Below, one piece after another: positions 46,301 through 57,834 of a stretch of DNA of 64,000 nt. The stretch is from Chinchilla lanigera (taxonomy: Eukaryota; Chordata; Mammalia; Rodentia; Chinchillidae), in contig NW_004955470.1 in assembly GCF_000276665.1 (NCBI RefSeq), positions 592,889-656,888 of the forward strand, read 5' to 3'. Position numbers and translations under genes: made by a program. Each line of letters opens with the position of its first letter. Position 1 is the first letter of the stretch. The notes under the pieces were generated by a model. The model saw only the letters and a list, made by a program, of their open reading frames with translations. It searched no databases and was not told the origin of the DNA.

Positions 46301-47289
46301 CAAATTTTTTTAAATGACACTTATTTCTCACAGTAAGTGTTTTTCAAATTGATCCATTTCTGATTTGACTAATGAATAGAATTCTTTCTTATAATTATCT
46401 GAAAAGACAGGTTATTAAAAGAAACCAGAAGGTAGAAGGAGGGTACCAGAGAAGGACCAGCCAGATTTCACAGGAGAAATTTTGTCTGACTTGTCTTTTG
46501 AAGAAATAAATGTACAGGCAATGTATACATGGTGTTGGAATAAGACAAGAATAGCACTATGAAAAGTCTTTTCACAGAAAAGACGGGAAGCATAAAACTA
46601 AATCACAGTATCTCCTTGTCTGTTTCCTTCACTGACAGATTGGGTCCTCATCTGGGGATCATCTGGGAAGTTAGAAAACACAGCAATGCTCACTCTAAAC
46701 GCAGGATATAACTGTAGACATCAGCAAATGTGAGTCTGATTTGCAGATCTCCTACACCTGGACCACTGGCCTGAGAGAAACCTGCAGGTTTTGGACTTTC
46801 TCTGAGCTAGATGAGGAGAACTTTGATCCTGGTCTTCCTGATACCCACCAGTGACTGGATCAGACTACAAGGAACTATTCTATGATTTTTTTTTTTTTTA
46901 CTTTCAGTTCTTTCTAATGTGTGTTTTCTTTGCAATCCATTTTATCATACACTACTTTGCAGTCTGTTTCCATAACAGGATGTATAGGGGAAACAGGGAC
47001 CCAGATAAATACTTATCAATTCTGAGATTTCTGTTTCCATTGCTATAGTTTCCCTCTCACCAAGGGATCTGCTACAGGTCTCAGCAGCGGCAAAGGGTAT
47101 AAATTTCCTGCTGGGTGAGGGCGATAAGCCATAATGTGAAAGTGAGTGTTGGAGGTCGATCACACGGACTCTGAAAGACATTCTGTTGCATTTCTTTGAG
47201 AGAATCTCAGAATTTCAGCAGAAAATTCTGATGCTGGAACTCTTTTGTTTGGTCAAATTATCTTTCACTGTTACAAAAAGACAGTCTTT
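46301..47289. other. Intergenic, no gene recognised
   Basis: No V exon or RSS. The phrase 'aaatgtgagtctgatttgca' near 46725 contains an octamer-like tttgca but no leader exon follows. Confidence 0.35.
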
Positions 47290-47592
47290 GAGACTCCAGG
47301 AGGATTATCTTGAAATTTCATTCAGGTCTCACTGCAGTGGTGTCCATCTGTTCAGAAGGTACTTGTATCATAACTCTTTTTCTGCCTGATATACCATGCC
47401 AAGAATGCTGCAGGTGACAGGACTTTGTGGGGTTTGCCTGAGTGTAGCTGAGCCATCCATGGAACTCCTCAGCTGCAAGTTCTTGTTCTGAGTTGCCTAT
47501 CGGCTTCCTGTTTCACACACACTCTGAGGCACTGCCGTGTTCCTCCCCACATGAGCAATCCACACAGGCAGCTGGGCCACAACACACAGAGA

Positions 47593-47620
47593 GGTTTATG
47601 TTCGGGGCTGTATCACTGTG
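47593..47620 (-). promoter_or_regulatory. 12-spacer RSS of V gene 47621-48383
   Basis: Heptamer CACAGTG (47614-47620), 12-base spacer (47602-47613), nonamer ACATAAACC (47593-47601). Confidence 0.95.
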
Positions 47621-48383
47621 GGAGGAACATGTGTAGCTTGCATGCAGTAATAAACTCCAGCATCCTCAGCCTCCACCCTGCTGATTTTCAGGGTGAAATC
47701 TGTCCCTGACCCACTGCCACTGAACCTCTCTGGGACCCCAGAGTCTCGGTGTGAAACCAAATAGATCAAGCGTCTTGGAGACTGGCCTGGCTTTTGCAGG
47801 AACCAAAACAAATAGGTATATCCATTGCTATGCAGGAGGCTCTGGCTGGACCTGCAGGAGATGGAAGTGGACTCTCCAGGGGTGATGGGCAAGGGGAGTG
47901 GACTCTGGGTCATCACAACATCCCCTGTGGATCCTAAATGAGTGAGAGAAAAAGGGAAGGTTAGATACAAACCTTAGATGGAAGTTTTTATGCTTTTTTT
48001 TAGGTATTTTAGGCTAAATGATATTCATAATTATATTTGGGTCCTAAAATATGTATACAGCAATTTCAAAAAGAAACAGTAATATGCAAGACACAAAACA
48101 ACACTTGGAAATAACCTACATCATCCCACTGCACCTTAGTCACAGGTGCCACCAGAACACAGGCCCTTGCTCCTTCTGCAATTTTCCTCTCTTCCAGATT
48201 TGTCCCTCACGTGTCCCATCTGGGAGCGCAAGGCCTGCGGAGCTCACATGTGGACAGAACGCACATGGGCATCAGTGAGGCCCCAGATATCAACCCTTGA
48301 CCGCATTCTCCTTCCCCAGCTCCCCTGTGCTTACCAGGGATGAAGAGCATTAGTAGCCCCAGCAGATGAGCAGAGATCCTCAT
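47621..48383 (-). CDS. Intact V-kappa-2-like gene segment
   Basis: Kappa light-chain variable segment. The leader exon is 48335-48383 (49 bases, [16 protein letters not shown]), donor GTAAGC; the leader has Phe where the other intact V-kappa-2-like gene has Trp. The intron is 401 bases, with acceptor AG at 47934-47935. The V exon is 47621-47933 (313 bases) and begins [19 protein letters not shown]. Cys23 is at 47854-47856, CDR1 is [18 protein letters not shown]2 is [18 protein letters not shown]2 is LVSHRDS, and the FR3 Cys is at 47644-47646. CDR3 is MQATHVPP. The frame is open, with intact octamer and RSS. It is the functional paralogue of the SINE-broken gene at 42403-43283. Confidence 0.96.
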
Positions 48384-48476
48384 TGTGTGAAGCTGAACTG
48401 AGGACTCCTGATCAGTGGAATCAAGGTTAAAGCTGAGCTTTTATCTCAGACCTGAAGAGAAGATCTTGAGAGCAAT

Positions 48477-48484
48477 ATGCAAAT
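48477..48484 (-). promoter_or_regulatory. V-kappa octamer promoter element
   Basis: ATTTGCAT in the coding sense about 94 bases upstream of the start codon of the V gene at 47621-48383. Confidence 0.9.
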
Positions 48485-48499
48485 CCTTTGGTAGGTGCA

Positions 48500-51339
48500 G
48501 GGGAGGAGACAAACTGCTAGGTGAGGAGGAACAGACAATGGGAGGATGAGAACCTTCCCTGTAGGCAAAGTGCAAGGAAGTGTCCTTTAGAAGAAAACAA
48601 ATAGAGAATGAGGAAAACGAAATGAAAGTATCATATTTTAAAAGTTGAGCTTAAGGACACATAAACATAGACTTATCACTCTAAAAAAGCTCAGAATTGG
48701 AGATAATGCAGGAGTGAGTATTTAGGATTTATTTGAGAGGGGTGAATGGTCATCTTGCTTGTTTTACTGCATGCTAATTTAGATACAGAAGTTCTTATTC
48801 CTACGAGTACTGATGGTAGGGCACCTTCAAATGAAAGACGGTCTGGACCAGTTGGTCAGCTATCTGGTACCTGCTGTCACTACACTAAATGCATAAAAAT
48901 ATTTATGCAAGTATTAAAACGCACGTGTTCCTGGGACCTAAACTCAGCAAGATAAATCTGTCAAAGGCCTTGTCATGCAGAATAACATATGTCTCCTCTA
49001 TATAGCCTATAGATAGCTCACTTTTTTGTAAGAGTAAATACAGAATTTTTTTCAATAGAAGTGAATATAAAAATCCAGATCATCTGTTGTTACCATTTGA
49101 TGTATATAACTTAATAAATATCCCATTAATCCCAATAGCAAATAAAATGGAAGACAGGAAGAGGAAAAGAAAGGAAGGAACAAAGGAACAAAGAAGGAAG
49201 AGGGGACGGTTTTGAAGTCTGGAAGTATGAGGCCTATAACTATTTTCTTTATTTTGGCCATTTTCTGTTTAAGATTATTTGGCTCTTCTCTCTCCATTGC
49301 ATTTCAATATTAATTATAAAATTAGATTGACAGTTATGTAAAATGTGGTTAACATTTTGATACAGATTGCATTAATTTGCTTCTTTCTTTCAGAAATGTT
49401 GAACTGTTATTATTTTAAAATTTTCAACCCATAAACATGAAAGTCTTTCTGTTTTTCTGAAATTTTTCAAAATTTGTTTCTATGACGTTTTGTCATATTC
49501 GGTGTAAGTTTGAACACATCAGGCTTTTTATCTTCACTGCACATATAGAATACTGCAGAACAAAAGTTAAAAATTGCCCAAATCCCAAAGCATTATAAGA
49601 GATCCAAGAGTGGTATAAATTTTGCCTTTTAAATCCATGTACCTAACCACTGATCTATACTTGATGTCGCCGTTCATACCATAGGTTCCCTTAACTCCTA
49701 AGAATTTCCCTATAAAATAAAATCTAATTAGTGCCTGATTTTTACATGAATAAAATTTCTAAGCAGTCATAGAGAACATGAACTACCTTAAAATTAAGGA
49801 ATACCTGAGGCATATTCAAACTGTATAAATTCAAACAAAATGATCTATGTAATAGATTCAGGATTTGTTTGAGCAGAGTGGAGTAGCACCATACAGGGAC
49901 AAGAGTTCTTCATCTGTAGAGGAATGGAGAAAGTAAGCAAAGGCATGAGTTATGTGCGATCATTTTACCCAAGATAGATGCAGTTTTATGAAAAAGTGAA
50001 CAAGTAGGTTTGTTCTTGCCAGGTCATTGAACTCCACAGACAGCCTTTGTGGAAATCAGAACCCTGTCCATGAAAATAGCAGGTATTGAGGTAGGCAAAG
50101 GTTTGCTACCTGATGCACACAGAACGCAGTAAAATTTCACTGCTCTTTGCAAAAAGAAAGAACTTTGTGCTAAAGCCAGCCAGCACGGAGTTCAGAAGCA
50201 GCAACATCAGAGATGTCTCCTGCGTTTCTTGGAAGCAGTGGAATTTGTAGGGAAGGAGGAGTGGAAGAGAGAAGAAAAGTTGTTTGATGACTGGGTAGTG
50301 AGAAAGGGAGGGCTTAGTGTTCTTTTACCAGGTGCAGAGGTCACCATGCTTTTCACAGATCACAGGTTCCTTTTTCAGGAGAGTTAACATGTTCTGCACA
50401 AAGGACATTAAACTTCTGAAATGAAAAGTTCATTGATTGGATGAGCTGGTTTTCACACGATTCTTATGCCTTAGATGTAAAATGTCTGCCAAAAGTCTCC
50501 TAGATCCAGAGGTGGAGCTTTTTGAAGGTGCTTTGATCATAGGGTTACTATACTCATCAGTAGATTTCTCCACAAATGAGATCGTAGGTAAATATAAGAG
50601 AATAACCAGAACAGATAGGTCATGGGGGCATGAACTGGAAGTGTATATATTTGCCCAGATTCGTCATCCTGTGCTTCCTCTTCCTCCTCCTCCATCTTCT
50701 TCTTCTTCTTTCCTTACCCAGAAAATGATAACTTCTCTTGAAAAAGAAGCACAATCTTTGAGCAAATTACATGACCAAGTAGGCCTTCACAAAATAATTC
50801 TAAAACTCTCTATTCTCACAAATCAATAAGCAGCTTCTCCTCTCTGAGTCCCCGTAAATTCTCCTGTTACCAACCTGTGGAAGAGGCAGATCTGAGCTCG
50901 CTGCTCCTGGATTCTTGTTAGTTGACCTCGCAACGAGGTTTTCATTCTGCAAGCAGTGTATTGGCTTCCGTGTGCATCATGCAATGAGCCATTGTCCAGA
51001 GTCAATGGTTTTCATAAAAAGTCCTGATTCTCAGAAAAGAAAAATCTTGGGAAATACTGAAATTAACAGATTTAGGGATTTCTCATACATTTCAGCATTG
51101 AATTATTAGGCAGAATAAGCCTACATAACTCAGGCCTTTGCATACTTTCTCATATGTCTGCAGATGACAGACACCTGTTCCTCTATTGCTCTATTCATTT
51201 TGTCAGTGGAAACCCTGAAATTATTTAATAGACCATTTTGCTTGAATTTAGATATTTTGAACAAAATGCCAGGTAGCCTTCCACTTTATAGCTATTTTTC
51301 TCTGTGATGAGCTACTCTGAATTCTCAAGTTTATACGCA
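48500..51339. other. Intergenic, no gene recognised
   Basis: No exon or RSS. About 48960-49140 resembles 33740-33960, upstream of another V-kappa-2-like gene. A (tcc/ttc) pyrimidine run lies at 50670-50715. The minus strand at about 49141-49205 is pyrimidine-rich. Confidence 0.35.
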
Positions 51340-52260
51340 GAATACCTCAAAACAATGTAAATGAAATTAAAGAAGACTTGAAAAAATGGAAAGATGCCTA
51401 TTTTATGGGTTGAAAAACTTAATACTCTTAAAACATGTACACTTCCAAAATCGATGTGCAAATTCAGTGCAACCTGTATCAAAATCTCAGCTAACTTCTC
51501 TTTTCTTTTTCATAATTGTCAATCTCACCATTTAATTAAAATGAAAACTCAAGAAATAGAAAATAACCAAGATGATCTATAAAAAGAAAAACTAAATCTA
51601 GAGGACTATACTATGCAATTTAAAGTTTTTAAAAATATTTTCATTTTTCTCTGTAATGTGGATTAAATCCAAGGCAATCTTACACATAGTAGGCAAGGCC
51701 TCTACCACTGGGCTGCACCCCAAGTGCTGATTTTAAGTCTTAAATACAAAACTGTGATCAAGATTGTTTGGTAGTAGTATAATCGTGAGTATGTTTACTG
51801 ATGGATTAGAATTGAGATTTCTAACCCCAAACTGTTACATTTATGATTACCTACTACTTGGCAAGATTAGCAAGACAGCACAATGGAGAAAGAATGAACT
51901 TTGTAAAAATTAGATCTGGGAAAACTCTGCATCTGGATTGAAAGAATGAGGTTAGGCCTAGGCCACACATCATGTAAAAAACTTAGCAAAAATATTACAA
52001 ATATATAAATGTGGAAACTAAACAATAAAATTCTGAGGTAACTCTGGTGGAATTTGTGACTTTGTATTAGGCAACAGCTTCCTTATTATGACACTGAAGG
52101 CAAACAATCAACCGGAGAAAAAAATGTGACACATTAGACTTCATGAAATTGAAGTACTTTTATTACTTAATGAGCTATTTCAAGAAAGTGAAAAAGATAA
52201 ACCACAGACAGAAAGTACTAGGAAGTCACATAGTTAATAAGGCATCAATGCCAAAGTTCA
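51340..52260 (+). mobile_element. L1 (LINE) ORF2 fragment
   Basis: 'aaagaagacttgaaaaaatg', 'acacttccaaaatcgatgtg', 'caaaatctcagctaacttct' and later 'tagacttcatgaaattgaag' follow the L1 ORF2 order. Heavily decayed, and split by the SINE at 51625-51722. Confidence 0.75.
51625..51722 (-). mobile_element. Diverged ID-like SINE within L1
   Basis: 'ggattaaatccaaggcaatc', 'gtaggcaaggcctctaccac' and 'tgggctgcaccccaa' form an old, reverse-oriented tRNA-like SINE. Confidence 0.55.
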
Positions 52261-53130
52261 TTCTTACTAGTGATCATTGTAGCGGGGGCAGCACTGGAAG
52301 AGCATTATTAAACTTAAGCGAACCTGTGGTGTTTTGGAGACTTTAACGACACAGCTCCTTCTTCAGAGAAGGTGAGAATTTAGAGGAACTCTGCGAGGAA
52401 ATGAAGAGATTACAAGTCACACACTATGCGCTTGGGTAAAGGATTATTGCTTCTCTTTGGATAGCTGTATATTGAGGCAGCTGGGATAAGCACAGAAATT
52501 AACATTCATGGAGAGAAAGTTGAGGATGTTTTACCTTATAACACACTGTAAGTTTTCAAAAGACTTTCTATTTCTTCATAGAAAAGGAAAAGACAAAGAA
52601 TTCAAATGTTAACAACTGATTCGTATTAGATAGATCTATAATAGTTATTAAGGATGTGGAAAGCCCCGTGTGTAATCTATTCCATTTTTCTGAGTGTTTT
52701 CAGAGGGCCATGTCCCCAAAATATAGAACTATAGGCATACAAGATATGATAAAAAATACAGTGAAAGCTAAATTAAAAAAAAAAACTTATTACCATGAAA
52801 GACAAATTACTATTAATCCACCTCAGACTACTCCACTCACCTCAAACACACTTATCCCACCATTTTTGCCCCTTCCTGTGACAGTTCTAGAAGGTATCTT
52901 TCAAGAGTCTTTAGAGACACCGGTGTGGTTGCCTCAGTGTCCTGAAATTGATTCAAAATATTTGCCCTTTTTTTGTCTTTGGAGAAGAGTCACAGCTTGG
53001 ATGGTGTGAGATCCAGTGAATAAAGTGCACAAGAACACACCGTAATGTTTCAAAAGTCCGCCTTTCCAGAGCATGGCAACGGGGGATGCCAACACCGAGT
53101 TTCTTATCAGAACTTATAAATACACTCACA
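52260..53130. other. Intergenic, no gene recognised
   Basis: No exon or RSS. 'agcgggggcagcactggaag' near 52281 has no V context. Confidence 0.35.
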
Positions 53131-53131
53131 G

Positions 53132-53240
53132 GGGCCGGGGATTTAGCTAAGCGGCAAAAGCGTTTGCCTGGCAAGCGCAAGGTCTTGAGTTCGGTTCCCG
53201 GTACCGGAGAAAAACCCAAAAAAAAAAAAAAAAAAAAAAA
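53132..53240 (+). mobile_element. Young ID-like tRNA-derived SINE
   Basis: Plus-oriented copy: 'gggccggggatttagctaag', 'gcctggcaagcgcaaggtct' and 'ggttcccggtaccggagaaa', then poly-A. Flanks 'atacactcaca' and 'atacatgcaca' may be an imperfect target-site duplication. Confidence 0.92.
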
Positions 53241-53869
53241 TACATGCACAAAGGGGAACTTCCAGAACTGCTTCAAAAAGTAGCAAGAACAATGGCATAA
53301 GTGTGTTTAGAGTGAGGCAGGATAATTTGGGGTAAGGAGTGAGGACAATATGTTTTTACTTGTGGTATATTTTTAATTTAAACCTTCACTTATTGTGAGC
53401 ACACCTGATATAGCTTTCCTTGAGCTTCCTGTGAATCAGCACATTTATCCATGAATTTATTCTCCAGAGTGCAACCGTTCCAAGTTAATGAGAAAACACA
53501 CCTGGCTTTAAGCACAGCTGCCTGGGAGGCATGAATCCATCGAAAAGGGCCATGGCCTTTCATACAGGAAGCTCCCTCCAATGGTGGCTGGATCTCAACA
53601 TTATACACTCACCTATAATCAGAAAGAAACTCCACTGGGCTTTGGTGGGGAACCGGTTTCTCTGTGTCCAAATTCATCCAAGACAGTGTAGGTCTGAACT
53701 CTTGAGACTAACTCCATCTAGAGAACGAAGTCTACAGAATGTACAGCAATGCTAGAGATATGATCCAAAGTTGGCCTTTGTGTACTGATTGGCTGTGTAT
53801 TTGTTTATTCCTAACCTCGTTTATTTCTAAATGTCCTGTGCCAGACTCAAACTGTACACATCCAATTAT
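53241..53869. other. Intergenic, no gene recognised
   Basis: No exon or RSS recognised between the SINE and the L1 fragment. Confidence 0.35.
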
Positions 53870-54018
53870 TTCACAAACAACCCACAGAAGCAGATTTGTA
53901 GCCACATGAAGAACATTTGCATATCCAGCTACACTGCTGAATTTGTTGATTAATTCAAGGAGTCTTCTTGTGGAGTTTTTGGGATCTTCCATGTAAAGTA
54001 TCATGTCATCTGCAAATA
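53870..54018 (-). mobile_element. L1 ORF2 reverse-transcriptase fragment
   Basis: The minus strand reads FADDMILYMEDPKN followed by a leucine-rich stretch, containing the FADD motif of the L1 reverse-transcriptase active site. It is cut off by the N gap. Confidence 0.85.
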
Positions 54019-54583
54019 NNNNNNNNNNNNNNNNNNNNNNNNNNNNNNNNNNNNNNNNNNNNNNNNNNNNNNNNNNNNNNNNNNNNNNNNNNNNNNNNNN
54101 NNNNNNNNNNNNNNNNNNNNNNNNNNNNNNNNNNNNNNNNNNNNNNNNNNNNNNNNNNNNNNNNNNNNNNNNNNNNNNNNNNNNNNNNNNNNNNNNNNNN
54201 NNNNNNNNNNNNNNNNNNNNNNNNNNNNNNNNNNNNNNNNNNNNNNNNNNNNNNNNNNNNNNNNNNNNNNNNNNNNNNNNNNNNNNNNNNNNNNNNNNNN
54301 NNNNNNNNNNNNNNNNNNNNNNNNNNNNNNNNNNNNNNNNNNNNNNNNNNNNNNNNNNNNNNNNNNNNNNNNNNNNNNNNNNNNNNNNNNNNNNNNNNNN
54401 NNNNNNNNNNNNNNNNNNNNNNNNNNNNNNNNNNNNNNNNNNNNNNNNNNNNNNNNNNNNNNNNNNNNNNNNNNNNNNNNNNNNNNNNNNNNNNNNNNNN
54501 NNNNNNNNNNNNNNNNNNNNNNNNNNNNNNNNNNNNNNNNNNNNNNNNNNNNNNNNNNNNNNNNNNNNNNNNNNNNNNNNNNN
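54019..54583. other. Assembly gap (565 N)
   Basis: Run of 565 N. The left flank is AT-rich L1 and the right flank is CpG-rich unique sequence. Apparent reading frames across it are meaningless. Confidence 1.
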
Positions 54584-54960
54584 TGCACGCCAGCACATAC
54601 GTGTCCCAAACCGGCCCACGCACACGGAGCCGCTCCCGGACGCAGGGGCCAGAGCGCACGTGCCCCTCGGCCACGCCCGCGCCCGCTCGGGGAGACGCGC
54701 CCCGCCCACGCGCTCACGGGCCACGCCCTCTCTTGGCCACGCCCACCCCCGGACTCGCCCACTGGCGGGTTCCCCTCCGCCACCGCAGGCCACGCCCCTC
54801 AAAATGCCACGCCCCCTTCTCAGGCCGAGCTGAGTAGACCCGCGCTCGGATACTTTCCGGACTTTCCAAGAACTTGCTCTTTAAACAGAATTCCGGGGTG
54901 AGTAAGTCGACAGAACCCACAGCACTAGATGGTCCATGAGTGCCCTTCCCCTGGGCGGTG
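54584..54960 (+). promoter_or_regulatory. CpG-rich patch with five GCCACGCCC boxes and a donor-like site
   Basis: Dense CpG and GC content up to about 54850. Five exact copies of GCCACGCCC lie at 54670-54678, 54720-54728, 54736-54744, 54789-54797 and 54806-54814; the reverse complement GGGCGTGGC is a typical Sp/KLF-type GC box. A 'ggactttcc' (NF-kappa-B-like half) lies near 54859, and a strong donor-like ggg/GTGAGTAAG at about 54895-54906. It resembles a CpG-island promoter with a non-coding first exon on the plus strand. No downstream exon was identified, so the gene, if any, is unknown. The left part is lost in the N gap. Confidence 0.6.
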
Positions 54961-55149
54961 ATGACCTAGTGTTAGAGCTCTAAGGCAGCAGAGCCTGAGG
55001 TTTCCCATCGATGCCTCCCTCGTCTGCTCTGGAAGGAAACTGAAGAGTCGCTTGCAAGGGGCCATCGCATCGCGATGGTGGTGCACCGCACAGGAAGCAA
55101 ACAAGTGCACGTTTTAAAAATCAACTTGAAAATAATCCCAAGAAAAAAT
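54961..55149. other. Intergenic, possible intron after the CpG-rich patch
   Basis: Moderately GC sequence with a few CpGs (for example 'catcgcatcgcgatggtg'). No coding exon was found. Confidence 0.3.
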
Positions 55150-55345
55150 AATTAAGGGTATCCAATAACACCTGTTATCACAGCACTCGAGAGGCTGGAA
55201 CAGGACCATCAGAAGTTAAAGCCCGGCCCGGGCCACTTAGTGACTTAGCGAGAGAGATCCTGTCTCAAAATTAAGAGGGGCTGAGGATGCAGCTCAGGGA
55301 GAAGGCCTTGGGTCAGTACCCAGTACTGCAGGAATACACGAGTGC
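55150..55345 (+). mobile_element. B1-like and ID-like SINE pair
   Basis: B1-like 'cctgttatcacagcactcga' and 'gatcctgtctcaaaatta' is followed at once by ID-like 'aggggctgaggatgcagctc', suggesting a composite or nested pair. A further ID-like fragment lies at about 55490-55560 ('gctggggctccgtggagaac'). Confidence 0.7.
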
Positions 55346-55894
55346 ATACATGCGTACAAATTTTTAAAGGTAAGGATATGCACAAATTTAACTTTCAGGA
55401 TCTTACTCCTCATCTTACTGCTTCGTGGAATTACCGTATTCCAGATCAACAGACCAATTCAGCCATTTAAATAAATGACACTGTACAGCTGGGCTGGGGC
55501 TCCGTGGAGAACACTTACCCAGCATCGGTGAGGCCCTGAGCTCCATCCTCAGCCAAAAAATGAAAAGATGTAGACCAGAAAGTATCAGATTTTCGGGCTT
55601 AGAACCCTCTACACTCTTGAAAATTATAGAAGGCTTCCGCAGAGCCTTTGGGTATGCTCTGCGGGCAATACTTTGAAATTAAACTGAGGCATATAAAAAG
55701 TATCCATTATTTCACTTAAAAATAACAATGAACGTGTGACATGGTAACCTAAACAACATTTTATGAAAAGTAAGTGTATATTTCAAAACAAAACAATGTT
55801 CAGAGTAGCATAGTTTCAGATTTGTGCTCTGGCATTAATGCCAAGCCGTAGAAGACAGGTTTATTTTTCTGTTTATCTGTATTCAAACTGCTCA

Positions 55895-55998
55895 GTAGGC
55901 CGGGGATGTAGCTCACAGGCCAAGCACCTGCCTGGCCTGAGTTCAATTCCCGGTACAAAAACAAACAAACAAACAAACAAAAAAAAAAAAAAAAAGAA
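55895..55998 (+). mobile_element. ID-like tRNA-derived SINE
   Basis: 'ggccggggatgtagctcaca', 'gcacctgcctggcctgagtt' and 'caattcccggtac', then an (aaac)n/poly-A tail. Confidence 0.88.
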
Positions 55999-55999
55999 C

Positions 56000-56728
56000 A
56001 TTTGCATAAATAATTCACCAACATTATGCAGCAATAGATAAGATAAACTCGGGGGAAGAAAACCCCTAACCACTACTTCCCTCAGGAGCTCGCTGACCCC
56101 GAAACTCCCCCAGTGCCTCTGTGAAACATCCCCTAGGCACATGCATCCCTTCTTCGGCATCCTCTCCTCTTCAGAGGAGAGGTGGCCACCCTGGCATCTC
56201 AGCCTTTGAACAGACCCCTGCTTTGAGGAGCTCCTCCCTGCAAGCCTCTCAGAGCTTCACCCAAGAAAACGTTGTGCTACTGCCCCCCTGTGGTCATGTC
56301 ATGTTTCTGTGATCTGTCCGCAGATCCCTCCAACCATGCAAACATACCAAATCCTCTACCCCGAGAAACTCTTGACTTCTGCTTTGTGGAAGCAAACAAC
56401 CCACTTCCACAGCTCTCTTCACAAGACATACAAATATTGCATATAGTTCCAGTCTGATGGACCCAAACTAACAGCCTCAGGCAGGGGAAACAACTACAAT
56501 AAAACCCAATTGTGAGTCCTTCCTCCTTTGGTTGACTCTGTTGACATTTAGAGACACAGAGAGGTCTGCTCCCCACCTGGACCCTGTGGAGGTTATTCTT
56601 AACTCTCCCATGATCTCACTCTCGTGTGGACAGACTTTAGGCTGCAGTTGCTAAAACCTGCATGTAGTGCGTGAAGTCAGTGTGAGAAGGCAGAAACAAC
56701 AGAAGGCAGAGAAGAAGAAACAAAGCTG
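56000..56728. other. Intergenic, no gene recognised
   Basis: No exon or RSS. About 56100-56330 is GC-richer with short frames on both strands, none convincing. Confidence 0.35.
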
Positions 56729-56875
56729 AGCCGGGCATGGTGGTGCATACCTGTTATCCCAGCACTCAAGAGGTTGAGGCAGGAGGATTGTTGAGAGTTC
56801 AAGACCAGCTTGGGCTACAAAGTGAGCGCAAGGCCAGCCTGAACCGCGTAGCGAGACCCTGTCTCAAAAGATAAA
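56729..56875 (+). mobile_element. B1-like SINE with internal duplication
   Basis: Full-length copy: 'gccgggcatggtggtgcata', 'ttatcccagcactcaagagg', 'gttgaggcaggaggattgtt', then two related units 'ccagcttgggctacaaagtg' and 'ccagcctgaaccgcgtagcg', and 'agaccctgtctcaaaaga'. This is the cleanest B1-like copy in the window. Confidence 0.95.
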
Positions 56876-56914
56876 AAGAAGAAACAAAGCTGAATATATA
56901 TAGAGAAATATATA

Positions 56915-57016
56915 CTTAGAGAAATATATATATATTTATATTTATATATCAATATATACAGAATCCACCAAAATAATGTATGCATACTTTAACAGTTCAC
57001 CATACTAATAAGTGTC
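56915..57016 (+). repeat. AT-rich direct repeat, copy 1
   Basis: Runs from 'agagaaatatatatatattt' through 'atatatcaatatatacagaa' and 'tccaccaaaataatgtatgc' to 'gttcaccatactaataagt'. Nearly the same as 57835-57937. Confidence 0.9.
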
Positions 57017-57834
57017 TGAATATGAGTAGTGGGTACAAGCGATTCTTAATTTAATTAAACATCTTTCAGAATTAGTTCTCTAAATCAACAGTAAAATACA
57101 CTATAGTGCTCTCTTCCAATTCCTTTGTTTTTCATATTTACTTTTATTTTTTTCTTACCTATCTCCTGTTGTTTCTGTTACTTAGGTCCCAGAGAAAAGT
57201 GATTTCTAAATCTTGCACTTAATATTCTAAAATATTTAATCTGGTTACAACAGATACTAAACAATTTTTAAAGAGGCTCAATGCCTCTGTTTGCTCAGAA
57301 TCTTTGCCGGTCAGGACTTGGGATGGGTGCGGCTTCCTTCCCTAGACTTGCCGGGAGCAAACAACCTCCTCAGATTAATTCTAGATACTCTGTCCTTCAT
57401 GTCAGAACTTTGATAATTTTTGAACAGACAAGTCTAGAGCCATGTACCCTTGGTCTAGACTTTCAGCTGCAGATCCTTCTTCCCATTAATGGAGGCAAAT
57501 TTCAGTGATTTATAAAATTTTACCTCCGAGGGATATTTTACATTATGTTGATTACAGGAGAGATCCCTATTCTCCATCTTTCCAGTGTCTCTTTCCACTT
57601 TGTCCATCAGCTTTCATATTACTGTACCCATCAGGGAATTTGTGCACTCTCTCTTAGGGAGAACTTTCCCTGCAGATCTGACATAAATGCTCAACACTAA
57701 ATTTGCCTTGACTGATAGCCCTCCTCTTGATCACTGGTAAGGACAGAGGAAAATGAGAAAAATGATAGGATAAGAGGTTCTTATTATTTGTCATAATTGT
57801 TCTGACTGTGTAATAATAGGTTAGTATTACCTAG
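57017..57834. other. Sequence between the two AT-rich direct repeats
   Basis: No gene or transposon coding region is recognised between the repeats. Confidence 0.35.

Larger units (their letters stand above)
47290..48500. repeat. V-kappa-2 duplication unit, copy B (partner 42070-43460)
   Basis: See the copy A entry. This copy has the intact V gene and lacks the SINE. Confidence 0.8.

Noticed and set aside
46725..46800. Octamer-like 'gatttgca' near 46739
   Set aside because: Not a full octamer, and no leader exon or V exon follows on the plus strand.
53732..54837. Long frames across the gap on both strands
   Set aside because: Most of each frame is N; the left part is an L1 fragment and the right part is CpG-rich non-coding sequence.
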